Source of the DNA: Fontibacillus panacisegetis
GTDB lineage: Bacteria > Bacillota > Bacilli > Paenibacillales > Paenibacillaceae
NCBI RefSeq assembly: GCF_900102215.1
Contig: NZ_FNBG01000001.1
Span: 310,001-374,000, forward strand
Length of the DNA stretch: 64,000 bases
Direction: 5' to 3'
Below, piece by piece: positions 17,081 through 24,882 of this stretch. Numbering within the stretch: the first letter of the stretch is position 1; each line of letters begins with the position of its first letter. The position numbers and the translations under genes are program-made. Below the pieces are notes generated by a model that was not told the DNA's origin, searched no databases, and saw only the letters and a list, made by a program, of their open reading frames with translations.

Positions 17081-17247
17081 TTGTCCATCCTCGATTTGAC
17101 TTCATTATGGTCTAACAAATTGCCTTCATCAATGTCTTTTTGACCTTTTTCAATTTTTGATCTGACATACAGTGTGTATTGAATATCCTCAATTGAGCAG
17201 TTTTCAGGAAGTTTATCAATCATTTGCTTTACATCATCTTTTAACAT
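17062..17247 (-). CDS. Antitoxin of the ParE/RelE-type pair
   Basis: A 61-residue acidic protein (MLKDDVKQMIDKLPENCSIEDIQYTLYVRSKI) with a C-terminal NEVKSRMDKWL tail of the kind that wraps around a ParE/RelE toxin. It overlaps the toxin start by 19 bp. AGGTGATTCAACC precedes the ATG. The annotation rests on size, order and partner. Confidence 0.78.
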   Translation of the reverse strand: MLKDDVKQMIDKLPENCSIEDIQYTLYVRSKIEKGQKDIDEGNLLDHNEVKSRMDKWLNRQ

Positions 17248-17320
17248 GGTTGAATCACCTCAATATCATTATAACATAAGTTTTTTGCTTTATGATTTTT
17301 TATATGGCCTCGCTCTTTCA

Positions 17321-17419
17321 GATAACGTTGTTGTATTCACGAAACGCCCCAGCCTTAGATACTCTTATCTTAGTCTAACCAAGGGGAGAAAGCCCCGCAG
17401 CGTGAATACGATGTTATGT
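17321..17419 (-). repeat. Shortened attC-like site, 99 bp
   Basis: Both ends are complete (GATAACGTTGTTGTATTCACG and GCGTGAATACGATGTTATGTG). The middle is reduced: the CCCAGCCTTAGATACTC arm runs straight into AACCAAGGGGAGAAAGCCCCGC. The pairing boxes are intact, so it could still fold. Confidence 0.88.
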
Positions 17420-17468
17420 GTAGTTCCTACCTCCTTCGATTTAGCTTTCAATATCAATTTCTTTCTAG

Positions 17469-17936
17469 TTATTCTGTAATTTGCAAGTCTAAATTTTTAA
17501 TTGTTTTTAAATAATTGTTGTCATTAAGTACTTTGTATTTGGTATTGCCTGATCCCTTAAATATGACAATATATTTCAAATCTTTTGTAACTTCAAAACC
17601 AAGATTTTCATATTGATAAATTCTCACTGCATATTCCTTTTGAGAGGAAAAATCTTTCACCTTTTTTAACTCTACACTTGATAAATCGTTAAAAATTTTT
17701 CCCACTAATTCCTTATCTGTAATGGATATTCTTGCATAGTCTGAATATCTCATAATGGTAATTTTCAATGTACCATCTTTGTGTAGTTCATCTAAAATTT
17801 CCTTTTGAAATGAAGTGTATTTAGCTTCATCTAAAAAATATAAGGTTCCAATAATTACAACCACTAAAGAAATAAAAATTATTGCTATTCTTTTCAATAT
17901 TTGCACCACGGTTCCTCTAATTTTCTTCTTATTCAA
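17469..17936 (-). CDS. Hypothetical membrane-anchored protein, 155 aa
   Basis: A basic N-terminus and one transmembrane helix (residues about 14-34, RIAIIFISLVVVIIGTLYFL) anchor a small extracytoplasmic domain (KITIMRYSDYARISITDKELVGKIF). Not recognised. Its attC-like site is the short one at 17321-17419. Confidence 0.65.
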   Translation of the reverse strand: MNKKKIRGTVVQILKRIAIIFISLVVVIIGTLYFLDEAKYTSFQKEILDELHKDGTLKITIMRYSDYARISITDKELVGKIFNDLSSVELKKVKDFSSQKEYAVRIYQYENLGFEVTKDLKYIVIFKGSGNTKYKVLNDNNYLKTIKNLDLQITE

Positions 17937-17958
17937 CTTATGAATATGCTATTTTAGA

Positions 17959-18240
17959 TTAATTAAGTAGGAATTTATATCCAACTTCTACTGATTGTTG
18001 GCCAGAAACGACACGGCACAAAAAGCACGATTGGTTTTCCATGATTAGCCCCTCTCCACTTTTCTTCCAATGATATAACGCCATTTCTTTAGTCGTTTTG
18101 TAACTTTTCATGTGGTACTGGATCTTATAAATCTCAGAAGCTATTATGAACTCTCCATTAGGTTTTAACACTCTATACACTTCTTTAACGTCATTCTCAA
18201 GATCTGGCCAGTAATTTGAATGGCTGTAACTATATCAAAA
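17959..18240 (-). pseudogene. Methyltransferase fragment
   Basis: VYRVLKPNGEFIIASEIYK is the post-motif segment of class I SAM methyltransferases. A FDIVTAIQ motif-IV piece lies upstream in another frame (18205-18240). The SAM-binding N-terminal half is absent, so this is a broken gene. Confidence 0.65.
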
Positions 18241-18488
18241 AAATTCTTCACTTACTCAATGCTACCTGTGTCATTCCAGAGTGCACCTTGTTCATAATCT
18301 TCAACATGATCTTCCCAATCTTATTATCTGGTCTTTTGGACTGTTCAATTAAACTTTTTAATATACTCACTCTATTTTCTCCATTCTACTATTTGATGAT
18401 TTTATAGATGTGAGTATGTACTTCTTCTTTTTACGAGTATGACAAGACGAAATTAGATTTTGAATTCTATGATAAGCTTTTGCATGAT
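18241..18488. other. Gap with no supported feature
   Basis: AT-rich. It probably holds more of the decayed methyltransferase gene, but no motif is readable. No attC-like site was seen. Confidence 0.35.
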
Positions 18489-18935
18489 CTATCTTACAAA
18501 AGTAATATAATCAATGTTCACCGGATCATTACCATCTACTCGAAGTCGCGAGTTAATCTGTCCTCGATGATACTGACCATGAAGTGCTACGTGAGTTAAA
18601 ATATCCCGGATAGAAATCATAAATTTTTTACCGTTACTATTTGTGTATGTTATTAAGGTATCTAGGTCGGTATTTGCTATTTTAGCGAAAAATGTTTTGA
18701 AGTTTTCTTCATTTTGTTTAATTCGCTTGGCACAGACTGTGATATCCCCATCCGACCAGACAGGCATTTGTGAAGTGTCCATTCCTTGTAATCTAGCTAG
18801 CCATATTTGTTCAGCATTTAGAATATGGAAAAATAATTTCACCTGTTGCTCCCCTATCTCTACATTTTGCAATCTTTCTAGAATGTTTTGATTAGCCCAA
18901 TGTAAATGCTCAAACATCTTTTGGATTGTTTTCAA
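18489..18935 (-). CDS. DinB family protein
   Basis: A 148-residue four-helix-bundle protein of the DinB/YfiT group. The metal ligands are seen as His in FFHILNAEQIWLARL near residue 37 and the pair in THVALHGQYHRGQINSRLR near residue 117. DinB-like proteins include thiol transferases and DNA-damage-induced proteins of unclear role. No attC-like site directly follows the gene. Confidence 0.87.
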   Translation of the reverse strand: MKTIQKMFEHLHWANQNILERLQNVEIGEQQVKLFFHILNAEQIWLARLQGMDTSQMPVWSDGDITVCAKRIKQNEENFKTFFAKIANTDLDTLITYTNSNGKKFMISIRDILTHVALHGQYHRGQINSRLRVDGNDPVNIDYITFVR

Positions 18936-19069
18936 TGGTACCGCCTCCTATATGATCAATCTCTTGATTATAATGATGATGTCTGTATGAATATAAGTTC
19001 CATTTATTGTCAAGTATATATTCTATTAAGTCTGACAGCTTGCACTCAAATGTATCACACAGTTTTAGC

Positions 19070-20281
19070 TTAATTAAACTTTTCTTGAAAAATGTCATAT
19101 TGCGAAGGCATTTCAGACCGTAACATTTCCGCGATTTCATGAAAATTGTTTCTAATCATTGAATCAGTGTTTTTCTTAATTAAATATGCTGTTTGATACA
19201 TAGGGAAAATGATGTTATTAAATTGTTTCCAGTCAACAGTTCCAATATATTGATAAGGGTACTCTACTAACGAACTATGTTTGAATTTAAAACCATTTCG
19301 GTATGTATCACCGTATAAGGGGTTGCTTTTAGTTTTTTTAGATATTTGCTCTGAAATAACACAATTACCATCTTTGCTTCTAAGATTACAAACCATATTT
19401 AAAGCCCATTTGTCAAAAACTTCAGACCATTCAAAATCTCTATTCAACACTGATCTCGATAAAATGACTTTATCTATATCTAACTCGCTATATTGTGAAT
19501 CTTTCATATACATCCCTAGAATCATAGTTCCCAATCCATCTGCAAAAATGCTGACATTAGCTTCGTAGATTGTATAAATGTAACGTAACCATCCACTTAG
19601 TCTTTTAACTTCTTCTGAAAGTGAGAAGTCTTTATTTGTCGAGACATACCAGTAAGGTGCAAAGATCCAACCCGCAGAACTTACTATTGGAGATATTTCA
19701 TTATTGAAATTTAAGTGTTCTTCTGCATTAGTAATTGTAACTAGTATTTTTTTCTCTCTTACTCCTCTTACCACATGTCTATGAATGTAAGCTTCTCGAG
19801 CTCTTAATAAATTCTCTATACTAAAGTGTTCCTCATAGTCATTCCAAGTTGATCTGTCTACTTCCTTATCAAGAATGACTTCCACCATACCGACATCTAA
19901 ATTCCATTTATCTTTAGAAAATAAATTCAAAAAACTGTATATAGATTCTTTACTAGATTCCTCTATTACAATTATATCTAGCTGGCAATCTTCTACTACC
20001 ATAAGCTCATTAGACTGAACCCAGCAACATTCTTTGTTGGGTAAAATAATCATACAATCCAAATCATTTGGCTCCTCTTTTGAAGTTACAAATGATCCTG
20101 CCAAAATTATACTATTCCCTTCTCTACTCAAAGCGAAGGCAAAAATCTCTTCTAAAACTTTTTTGTACTTGTTTCTAACATCTCCAGTTTCGTAACAAAA
20201 TCTATCTATAAATTCTTTTGAATTGCACTGATGAATCCCTTTATCTAGTACACCTCTTTTATTAAAATCCGGTATAGTCAT
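19070..20281 (-). CDS. DUF6932-like nucleotidyltransferase
   Basis: A 403-residue protein. The N-terminus (TIPDFNKRGVLDKGIHQCN, then FIDRF) matches the pattern I recall for DUF6932-type proteins. The polymerase-beta-type nucleotidyltransferase motif follows: AGSFVTSKEEPNDLDCMII near residue 62, with a possible third Asp in QLDIIVIEE. The C-terminal ~250 residues are unassigned. The start is 13 bp from the stop of the two-helix membrane protein gene upstream, suggesting one two-gene cassette. Activity unknown; it may modify a protein or small molecule, or be part of a defence pair. Confidence 0.72.
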   Translation of the reverse strand: MTIPDFNKRGVLDKGIHQCNSKEFIDRFCYETGDVRNKYKKVLEEIFAFALSREGNSIILAGSFVTSKEEPNDLDCMIILPNKECCWVQSNELMVVEDCQLDIIVIEESSKESIYSFLNLFSKDKWNLDVGMVEVILDKEVDRSTWNDYEEHFSIENLLRAREAYIHRHVVRGVREKKILVTITNAEEHLNFNNEISPIVSSAGWIFAPYWYVSTNKDFSLSEEVKRLSGWLRYIYTIYEANVSIFADGLGTMILGMYMKDSQYSELDIDKVILSRSVLNRDFEWSEVFDKWALNMVCNLRSKDGNCVISEQISKKTKSNPLYGDTYRNGFKFKHSSLVEYPYQYIGTVDWKQFNNIIFPMYQTAYLIKKNTDSMIRNNFHEIAEMLRSEMPSQYDIFQEKFN

Positions 20282-20293
20282 TCCAAAACTCCT

Positions 20294-20938
20294 TTAATAG
20301 TATTTTTTAAAATCTTTATCTTTTATTACATTTTTAACATCTTCCTCTAACATTTCTTTATATTTTTTAAAACTCGGTTTATACTCCTTTACTAAAATTT
20401 CAGTCATTGATTCAAATGCTTCTATGTAGTCTGCCGTGCCTATCTTTTCGTTTTTCAAATCAATTCTATAAGAAGATAAATGAGCCTGTAATTTCAAAAA
20501 TTTATATGTCTCTGAAATAACACTTTCTATAAGTTTGTCTCTCCAAGAGAGTACAAAAAACTTAGTAAAAAGAGAATACTCAGAAATTAAATCGTTATAG
20601 AGTAATTTTATACTATCAAAATATTCTGAAACATCTTTATCTTTTGAATATTCTTCCATCATGTTAATGATAGATATAATATCATAAAGCAAGTGATTAA
20701 GTATTCTGTACATTTCCACATAATATCTCTTTTTCTCGTTCGCATATTGGACCAAAGATGGAACTAAAACTAAAAGGCTGCTTGCTAGAAGCCCCATACT
20801 AAGATTTATGTAAAAATCACCATGGTTTATCCCGGATAATATATTGGAGAATTCTAGTATCATGGACATGCTAAAAAATATTATACAAAAGAGACACATT
20901 ACAATAACTATATTTTTATTAACCTTCATATCATTCAC
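20294..20938 (-). CDS. Two-helix membrane protein with cytoplasmic tail
   Basis: A 214-residue protein. Two transmembrane helices at residues about 9-30 and 45-64 form a hairpin. They are followed by a long, charged, helical cytoplasmic region (ANEKKRYYVEMYRILNHLL to KDKDFKKYY). There is no signal peptide. The layout resembles SLATT-type two-helix effectors only in outline, and no motif proves it. It precedes the nucleotidyltransferase gene by 12 bp. Confidence 0.65.
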   Translation of the reverse strand: MNDMKVNKNIVIVMCLFCIIFFSMSMILEFSNILSGINHGDFYINLSMGLLASSLLVLVPSLVQYANEKKRYYVEMYRILNHLLYDIISIINMMEEYSKDKDVSEYFDSIKLLYNDLISEYSLFTKFFVLSWRDKLIESVISETYKFLKLQAHLSSYRIDLKNEKIGTADYIEAFESMTEILVKEYKPSFKKYKEMLEEDVKNVIKDKDFKKYY

Positions 20939-21008
20939 TCCATTTTGTAATAAAAAATAGCGGCTGTCACAAACTTTGGCTTATTTCTCCGCTTTATTTT
21001 GATTCTGT

Positions 21009-21177
21009 CGTATAACGTTCTTGTATTCACAACATCCAATCCCCTTAGATAGCTCTTATCTTAGGGGATTGGGTGTGTCTGCTGCTTTTGCTTCTTCGAA
21101 TACCCTTCCGCAGACCAAGGGTGGTCCTTCTTATCGATCAAAGGCGAATACCCGCAGTAGGAATGCTGTGTTATGTG
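21009..21177 (-). repeat. attC-like site, hybrid arms
   Basis: The left arm is TATAACGTTCTTGTATTCAC, but the right arm is GCAGTAGGAATGCTGTGTTATGTG, which pairs with the GGCATTCC type rather than TATTCACG. A strong inner stem (CATCCAATCCCCTTAGA / TTAGGGGATTGGGTG) remains. Confidence 0.8.
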
Positions 21178-21513
21178 ATATCTTCAACTTCTTCGGGTAT
21201 TCTACCATTTTTATTTAACTTACTGAGTTGGCTTCGTTGCAAAATAAGGACCGCACGATGATTCATGAGTCTATGGTCATAGTTCTGAAAAAAATATAGC
21301 ACTCTGTTTTTATTTGATCATTAAAATTATCTCTAGCTTTATGTTCGACAATATAGTCTAACTTGTTGTAGCTGAATATGTGCCACAAATATTGATGGCC
21401 CCCATTTATTAATTTCAACTACCTTAATATTCTTTCGTTCAAGAGAATTTATTAATCTGATCCTTTGTATCTCTTCTTTTAATATGTATTTGTATTATCC
21501 ATTTCGAGGGTTT
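21178..21513. other. Cassette-sized interval without an intact gene
   Basis: About 335 bp between two attC-like sites. A minus-strand frame lacking a start (ILKEEIQRIRLINSLERKNIKVVEINKWGPS) reads like a coding remnant, ended by TAA near 21347. No RNA or promoter is clear. It is probably a decayed gene cassette. Confidence 0.4.
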
Positions 21514-21674
21514 CACATAACGTTGTTGTATTCACGAATCCGAGAGGCTTAAGGTGCGCACGCGCCGGGTCCGACAGACTTAGCCTCGCAGGGTTGTGAG
21601 CTGAATCCGCTCCACTGATTACCTCAGCTTGCGAACCAAGGGCGAAGCCCACAGCGTAGATACGATGTTATATG
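21514..21674 (-). repeat. attC-like site, GAGAGGCTTAAG family
   Basis: CACATAACGTTGTTG, TATTCACG, then GCGTAGATACGATGTTATATG on the right. The interior has GGTGCGCACGCGCC and GGGCGAAGCCC hairpins. The right inner box is CGTAGATA, so one base pair is lost against TATTCACG. Confidence 0.85.
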
Positions 21675-21741
21675 ATGGGGATGCCATCTTCGTTTAACCT
21701 TTCAACATATTTTTTATATTGTCACTTCCAATTTTCACGCT

Positions 21742-21770
21742 TTGATACATTTTTTTCTTTGTGTTATTAT
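21742..21770 (+). promoter_or_regulatory. Promoter of the antisense RNA
   Basis: TTGATA (21742-21747) and TATTAT (21765-21770) with a 17-bp spacer. The predicted start is near 21777, pointing toward the 3' end of the small toxin gene. Confidence 0.7.
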
Positions 21771-21776
21771 ATGTGT

Positions 21777-21895
21777 AATAAAGACCAAGTGCTGCGAACA
21801 CTTGGTCAATACAATTGGCTTGGATGGTTTATTCCCTTCTAAGTCTTATAGGAACAAAACCCACCTCTGGCCTCAACCTTTGGGTGGGTTTTTAC
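21777..21895 (+). ncRNA. Putative antisense RNA antitoxin (type I system)
   Basis: A short plus-strand transcript is predicted from the promoter at 21742-21770. It starts with a perfect 9-bp hairpin (GACCAAGTG/CACTTGGTC, 21783-21807) and ends at the CCCACC/GGTGGG hairpin plus TTTTT near 21893. Its 3' end overlaps the toxin mRNA tail on the opposite strand, as in TxpA/RatA and BsrG/SR4 pairs. Existence of the RNA is inference from promoter, structure and layout. Confidence 0.6.
21856..21893. terminator. Shared bidirectional terminator of toxin mRNA and antisense RNA
   Basis: AAAACCCACC (21856-21865) pairs with GGTGGGTTTT (21883-21892), with T-runs on both strands. The toxin TAA lies inside the right arm. 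A second hairpin at 21783-21807, followed on the minus strand by TTTATT, could be a backup terminator for the toxin mRNA. Confidence 0.78.
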
Positions 21896-21987
21896 TTTCT
21901 CTTGTTGTTATTATTGATGTATGTTAAAAGAGCAAGAATGAACGTTCCAAAGAGAAACATGATCGTTAATGCATCTTTCACTTCCAT
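21892..21987 (-). CDS. Small hydrophobic toxin, holin-like type I family
   Basis: A 31-residue peptide: MEVKDALTIMFLFGTFILAL followed by LTYINNNNKRK. It has an acidic N-terminus, one transmembrane helix and a Lys/Arg-rich end, as in the Firmicute 'putative holin-like toxin' and TxpA/BsrG groups. A near-perfect Shine-Dalgarno sequence (AAAGGAGGTGA) precedes the ATG. The upstream promoter reads TTGTAC-17-TAAAAT on the minus strand. It is the only gene between sites 21514-21674 and 22116-22261, so this cassette is a stand-alone type I toxin-antitoxin unit. It is too short for ordinary gene callers. Confidence 0.75.
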   Translation of the reverse strand: MEVKDALTIMFLFGTFILALLTYINNNNKRK

Positions 21988-22115
21988 GGCTTCACCTCCT
22001 TTCGAAGGGAAACCATGCCCACCCAAGATTCAATTGTAGGTATATTTTACCTTTATTGACATCTGCGTACAAGTGTTCTCAATTTGTTTTTGTAATTTTT
22101 ATCTTGCATCCCTTT

Positions 22116-22261
22116 CATATAACGTTCTTGTATTCACGAAACGACCTAGCCTTAGATTGCTCTTATTTTAGGCTGGGTCGTTTGTTGTCTGAGCTACTAC
22201 CATGATTATACTTCTTGATAACCGAGGACGATAGCCCCGATGCGTGAATACGTTGTTAGAC
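22116..22261 (-). repeat. attC-like site, GACCCAGCC family
   Basis: CATATAACGTTCTTG, TATTCACG, inner stem ACGACCTAGCC...GGCTGGGTCGT, then GCGTGAATACGTTGTTAGAC. The right core reads GTCTAAC on the coding strand, a full RYYYAAC. Confidence 0.92.
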
Positions 22262-22266
22262 GAAGT

Positions 22267-22947
22267 TCATCTCTTCCAGAGATATCTGTCATAGAAATCA
22301 AGACATAAAAAATTGCCATCGTACTTATAATTTTGGGTATATTGTCTTCTTGCATAGTAATCGATATGTTCATGATCATGTGCCCCAGGAAATCTAAGAT
22401 ATTGTTCTCTTCCGTTATCATGTATTAGTAAAGTGTCTTTTGAAATGTCTTTGAATACCCTATTACTACCAGTCAAAAACAAAGTTTCAAATCTATCATT
22501 AATATCCAAAAAGTCTACATTTTCACTATAGAAGTATTCACGATTATTTCTCGTAATCTTATTATCAACTTCCAGAATTGGACTAATTGGTTCCTTAATA
22601 GACTTCCTCCATAATTCTCTAATTTGCTTCCATTCATGAATCTTAAGTTGAATAGAATGCTGTAAGATAACCAAATCATAAGATTTCGAGTCACAAGACC
22701 AGCACTTGCTCAAGTATTCTGTTAACTTATTTACTTTCGAGTTTATGTAAAAAATATAGCTTGGGTTTCTGATTGAAAATTCAAATACTTTTGCCAAGTT
22801 TAACAGGCAATCTTCATTTCCGAAAATCACATGGTTCTGTTCCCTTAGTTTAACTACATACAACTCAGACAAATCGAGTTTTGGTGTAATTAAATGATAT
22901 TGTTTCTTTCCTAGAATAACTGTTGTTTTATTAAAAGCATTTCTCAT
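22267..22947 (-). CDS. Hypothetical protein, 226 aa
   Basis: Not recognised. Soluble, with LDLSELYVVKLREQNHVIFGNEDCLLNLAKVFEF near the N-terminus, an all-alpha middle and a His-rich, aromatic C-terminus (PGAHDHEHIDYYARRQYTQNY). The stop codon is 6 bp from the attC-like site, a typical cassette gene. Confidence 0.65.
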   Translation of the reverse strand: MRNAFNKTTVILGKKQYHLITPKLDLSELYVVKLREQNHVIFGNEDCLLNLAKVFEFSIRNPSYIFYINSKVNKLTEYLSKCWSCDSKSYDLVILQHSIQLKIHEWKQIRELWRKSIKEPISPILEVDNKITRNNREYFYSENVDFLDINDRFETLFLTGSNRVFKDISKDTLLIHDNGREQYLRFPGAHDHEHIDYYARRQYTQNYKYDGNFLCLDFYDRYLWKR

Positions 22948-22970
22948 TAAATCATCCTTTAGATGAATTT

Positions 22971-23155
22971 CGACTAACGTTTTGTATTCGCGAACCCGAG
23001 AGCCTTAAGTGAGCGCAGCGAACGGGTCGCCGGACTTAGGCTCGGAGGGTTGTCCGGCTGAATCCACTTCCAGTTGCTGAAATCCCTCTTCGAATCACAT
23101 CTAACTTCGTGACGGACCGAGGGCGAATGCCCGATGCGTGAATATTATGTTAGCT
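22971..23155 (-). repeat. attC-like site, GAGAGCCTTAAG family, 185 bp
   Basis: CGACTAACGTTTTG, TATTCGCG, GAGCGCAGCG inner loop, GGGCGAATGCCC, then GCGTGAATATTATGTTAGCT. GTTAGCT is a full GTTRRRY; the coding-strand cores are AGCTAAC and GTTAGTC. Confidence 0.88.
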
Positions 23156-23201
23156 GATGTCAGACACCTCTTTGAACATGCTTTCACTTTGTATTTTGTT
23201 T

Positions 23202-24041
23202 CTAAATAATATCAAGGATTTTTCTTATTTCTTCTTTACACATTTCAATATTATATTGGGAATTATCGATCTTCCGCTTGTTAATTTCCAACAAATTAAA
23301 AATCTCTAGTTCAATATTCTTTCTTTCTTGGAGAACTTGAACAGCCCCATCGAATCCATGATATCCTTGCATCTTACCAAATCCTTGATTAGTATAATAA
23401 TCAATGAATCCATCCGACCACTCCTTTGGCCTTTCATCTACTGCTTTCTCAAAAGTAGACCTGATATCTTTTTGATCAATATATATTAATAAGGGATTCA
23501 AAGGCTTTATTATATCCTCCAACTGCAAGACATAGTTAATAACTTCTCGTTTCTGTATGTTATATTTCACAGTACCTATCGTTAGTGGATTTTGTATGAA
23601 ACAACATTCAAAAATATGTATTGAATTATTATGAACACTATCATTATTAAAGCTACTCCACCTCTCTGTAATCAACTTAATGTTTTGATCGAAGGGCAAC
23701 TCATAAATATCTTTTGTGAATATCTCTTGTAGTAACTCATCTGGAAAATCAGATCCAAATTCATTTTTGATTTTTCGATAGGGGATTAAGAAGTCATTCC
23801 TGCATTTTATCGTCCTACTCTCTAACATTTCCTTAAATCCTTTATAGTCTGATAACAACTGATTAAATTCATCTTGTCTATAAAAAGAAACTCCATCGTA
23901 ATCAGCGGGATGTTCTAAATTACCTTCTTGAAATAATTGAACCTCAATACCTCTGTCAGCAAGTATTTCAGAAACTAATTGTGCGATAGTGGACTTCCCT
24001 GATCCAGGTAATCCCTCAATAATAATCAATTTTGTATTCAT
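23202..24041 (-). CDS. P-loop nucleotide/small-molecule kinase-like protein
   Basis: A 279-residue protein with Walker A LIIIEGLPGSGKSTIAQLVSE at residues 4-23 and a Walker-B-like NSIHIFECCFIQNPLT segment. LLIYIDQKDIRSTFEKAVDERP is a lid-like region. It is paralogous to the N-terminal part of 12829-13764. I start at ATG 24041 because the longer frame runs back through the attC-like site. Substrate unknown. Confidence 0.78.
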   Translation of the reverse strand: MNTKLIIIEGLPGSGKSTIAQLVSEILADRGIEVQLFQEGNLEHPADYDGVSFYRQDEFNQLLSDYKGFKEMLESRTIKCRNDFLIPYRKIKNEFGSDFPDELLQEIFTKDIYELPFDQNIKLITERWSSFNNDSVHNNSIHIFECCFIQNPLTIGTVKYNIQKREVINYVLQLEDIIKPLNPLLIYIDQKDIRSTFEKAVDERPKEWSDGFIDYYTNQGFGKMQGYHGFDGAVQVLQERKNIELEIFNLLEINKRKIDNSQYNIEMCKEEIRKILDII

Positions 24042-24056
24042 ATCGGTTTTCCCTTC

Positions 24057-24200
24057 TATTAACGTTCTTGTATTCACGAAACGACCCAGCCTTAGATACT
24101 CTTGTCTTGGGCTGGGTCGTTTGTTGTCTGAGCTTCTTCCATGATTATACATCTGATAACCAAGGGGCGTAAGCCCCGCAGCGTGAATATGGTGTTAGCC
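24057..24200 (-). repeat. attC-like site, GACCCAGCC family
   Basis: TTAACGTTCTTG, TATTCACG, ACGACCCAGCC...GGCTGGGTCGT stem, GGGGCGTAAGCCCC, then GCGTGAATATGGTGTTAGCC. All boxes are complete. Confidence 0.93.
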
Positions 24201-24214
24201 GATGTACCCTCTTC

Positions 24215-24658
24215 TTAGAAAATGCCTTCATCCCATAATGTTAAGTCTTTTATTTCGATTTCAATTTCATCATTTATTTCAAGTTCTTTAATATCTATCT
24301 CATCACTATCAAAGGTAAAATCAATATCCCAAATGTTTAATACAACGATTTCATTATCATCACTTATAAAACTCATTTTCCCTCTAAGATAATAACTTTC
24401 ATCTTTACTATTGTATTCAATATTAGGTGTTGTATTTTCAGTTTTAAAATATGTAAGTGTTTTCTCATGTGATGTTTCAACAGAATAGTCCTTATTAAAT
24501 ATAATTTCCTCAGATTCCATATTACTGGGTACAAAATATGCTGTACCTTCAAAATCTGAGTGTTTAAATCTCATCCAATATCCATGGATTAATTTCGTTC
24601 CTAAATGACTAATTAGTTTCTTACGATTAAGATTGATATCAACAATTTGAATAATCAT
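24215..24658 (-). CDS. Hypothetical protein, 147 aa
   Basis: Not recognised. A beta-rich acidic protein (IIFNKDYSVETSHEKTLTYFKTEN; SDEIDIKELEINDEIEIEIKDL) without signal peptide or membrane segment. It fills the cassette between two attC-like sites. Confidence 0.65.
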   Translation of the reverse strand: MIIQIVDINLNRKKLISHLGTKLIHGYWMRFKHSDFEGTAYFVPSNMESEEIIFNKDYSVETSHEKTLTYFKTENTTPNIEYNSKDESYYLRGKMSFISDDNEIVVLNIWDIDFTFDSDEIDIKELEINDEIEIEIKDLTLWDEGIF

Positions 24659-24694
24659 TGGCTTTCCTCTTTATAAAATGGTTTAGGGTATTTC

Positions 24695-24856
24695 GGATAA
24701 CGTTGTTGTGTTCACGACGTCCTACCGACTTAAGGGCCGACGGCCCGGGAGCGATGCGCTTAGTCGGTGCGGATGTGTCCACCTGAATCCTCTTCTTCGA
24801 ATTGCCTCAGGTGGACCGAGGGGCGAATGCCCCGAAGCGTGAACATGGTGTTATGC
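24695..24856 (-). repeat. attC-like site, long family with TGTTCACG boxes
   Basis: GGATAACGTTGTTG, TGTTCACG and GCGTGAACATGGTGTTATGC. The inner boxes co-vary: TGTTCACG on the left is matched by CGTGAACA on the right. Compensatory change supports selection for the folded form. Confidence 0.92.
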
Positions 24857-24882
24857 GATGCCTCTGCCTTCTTCGAGTCACC

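Noticed and set aside
18910..19140. Frame of 76 codons between DinB and nucleotidyltransferase genes
   Set aside because: It overlaps the 3' end of the nucleotidyltransferase gene and the DinB start in another frame, has no ribosome binding site and no motif.
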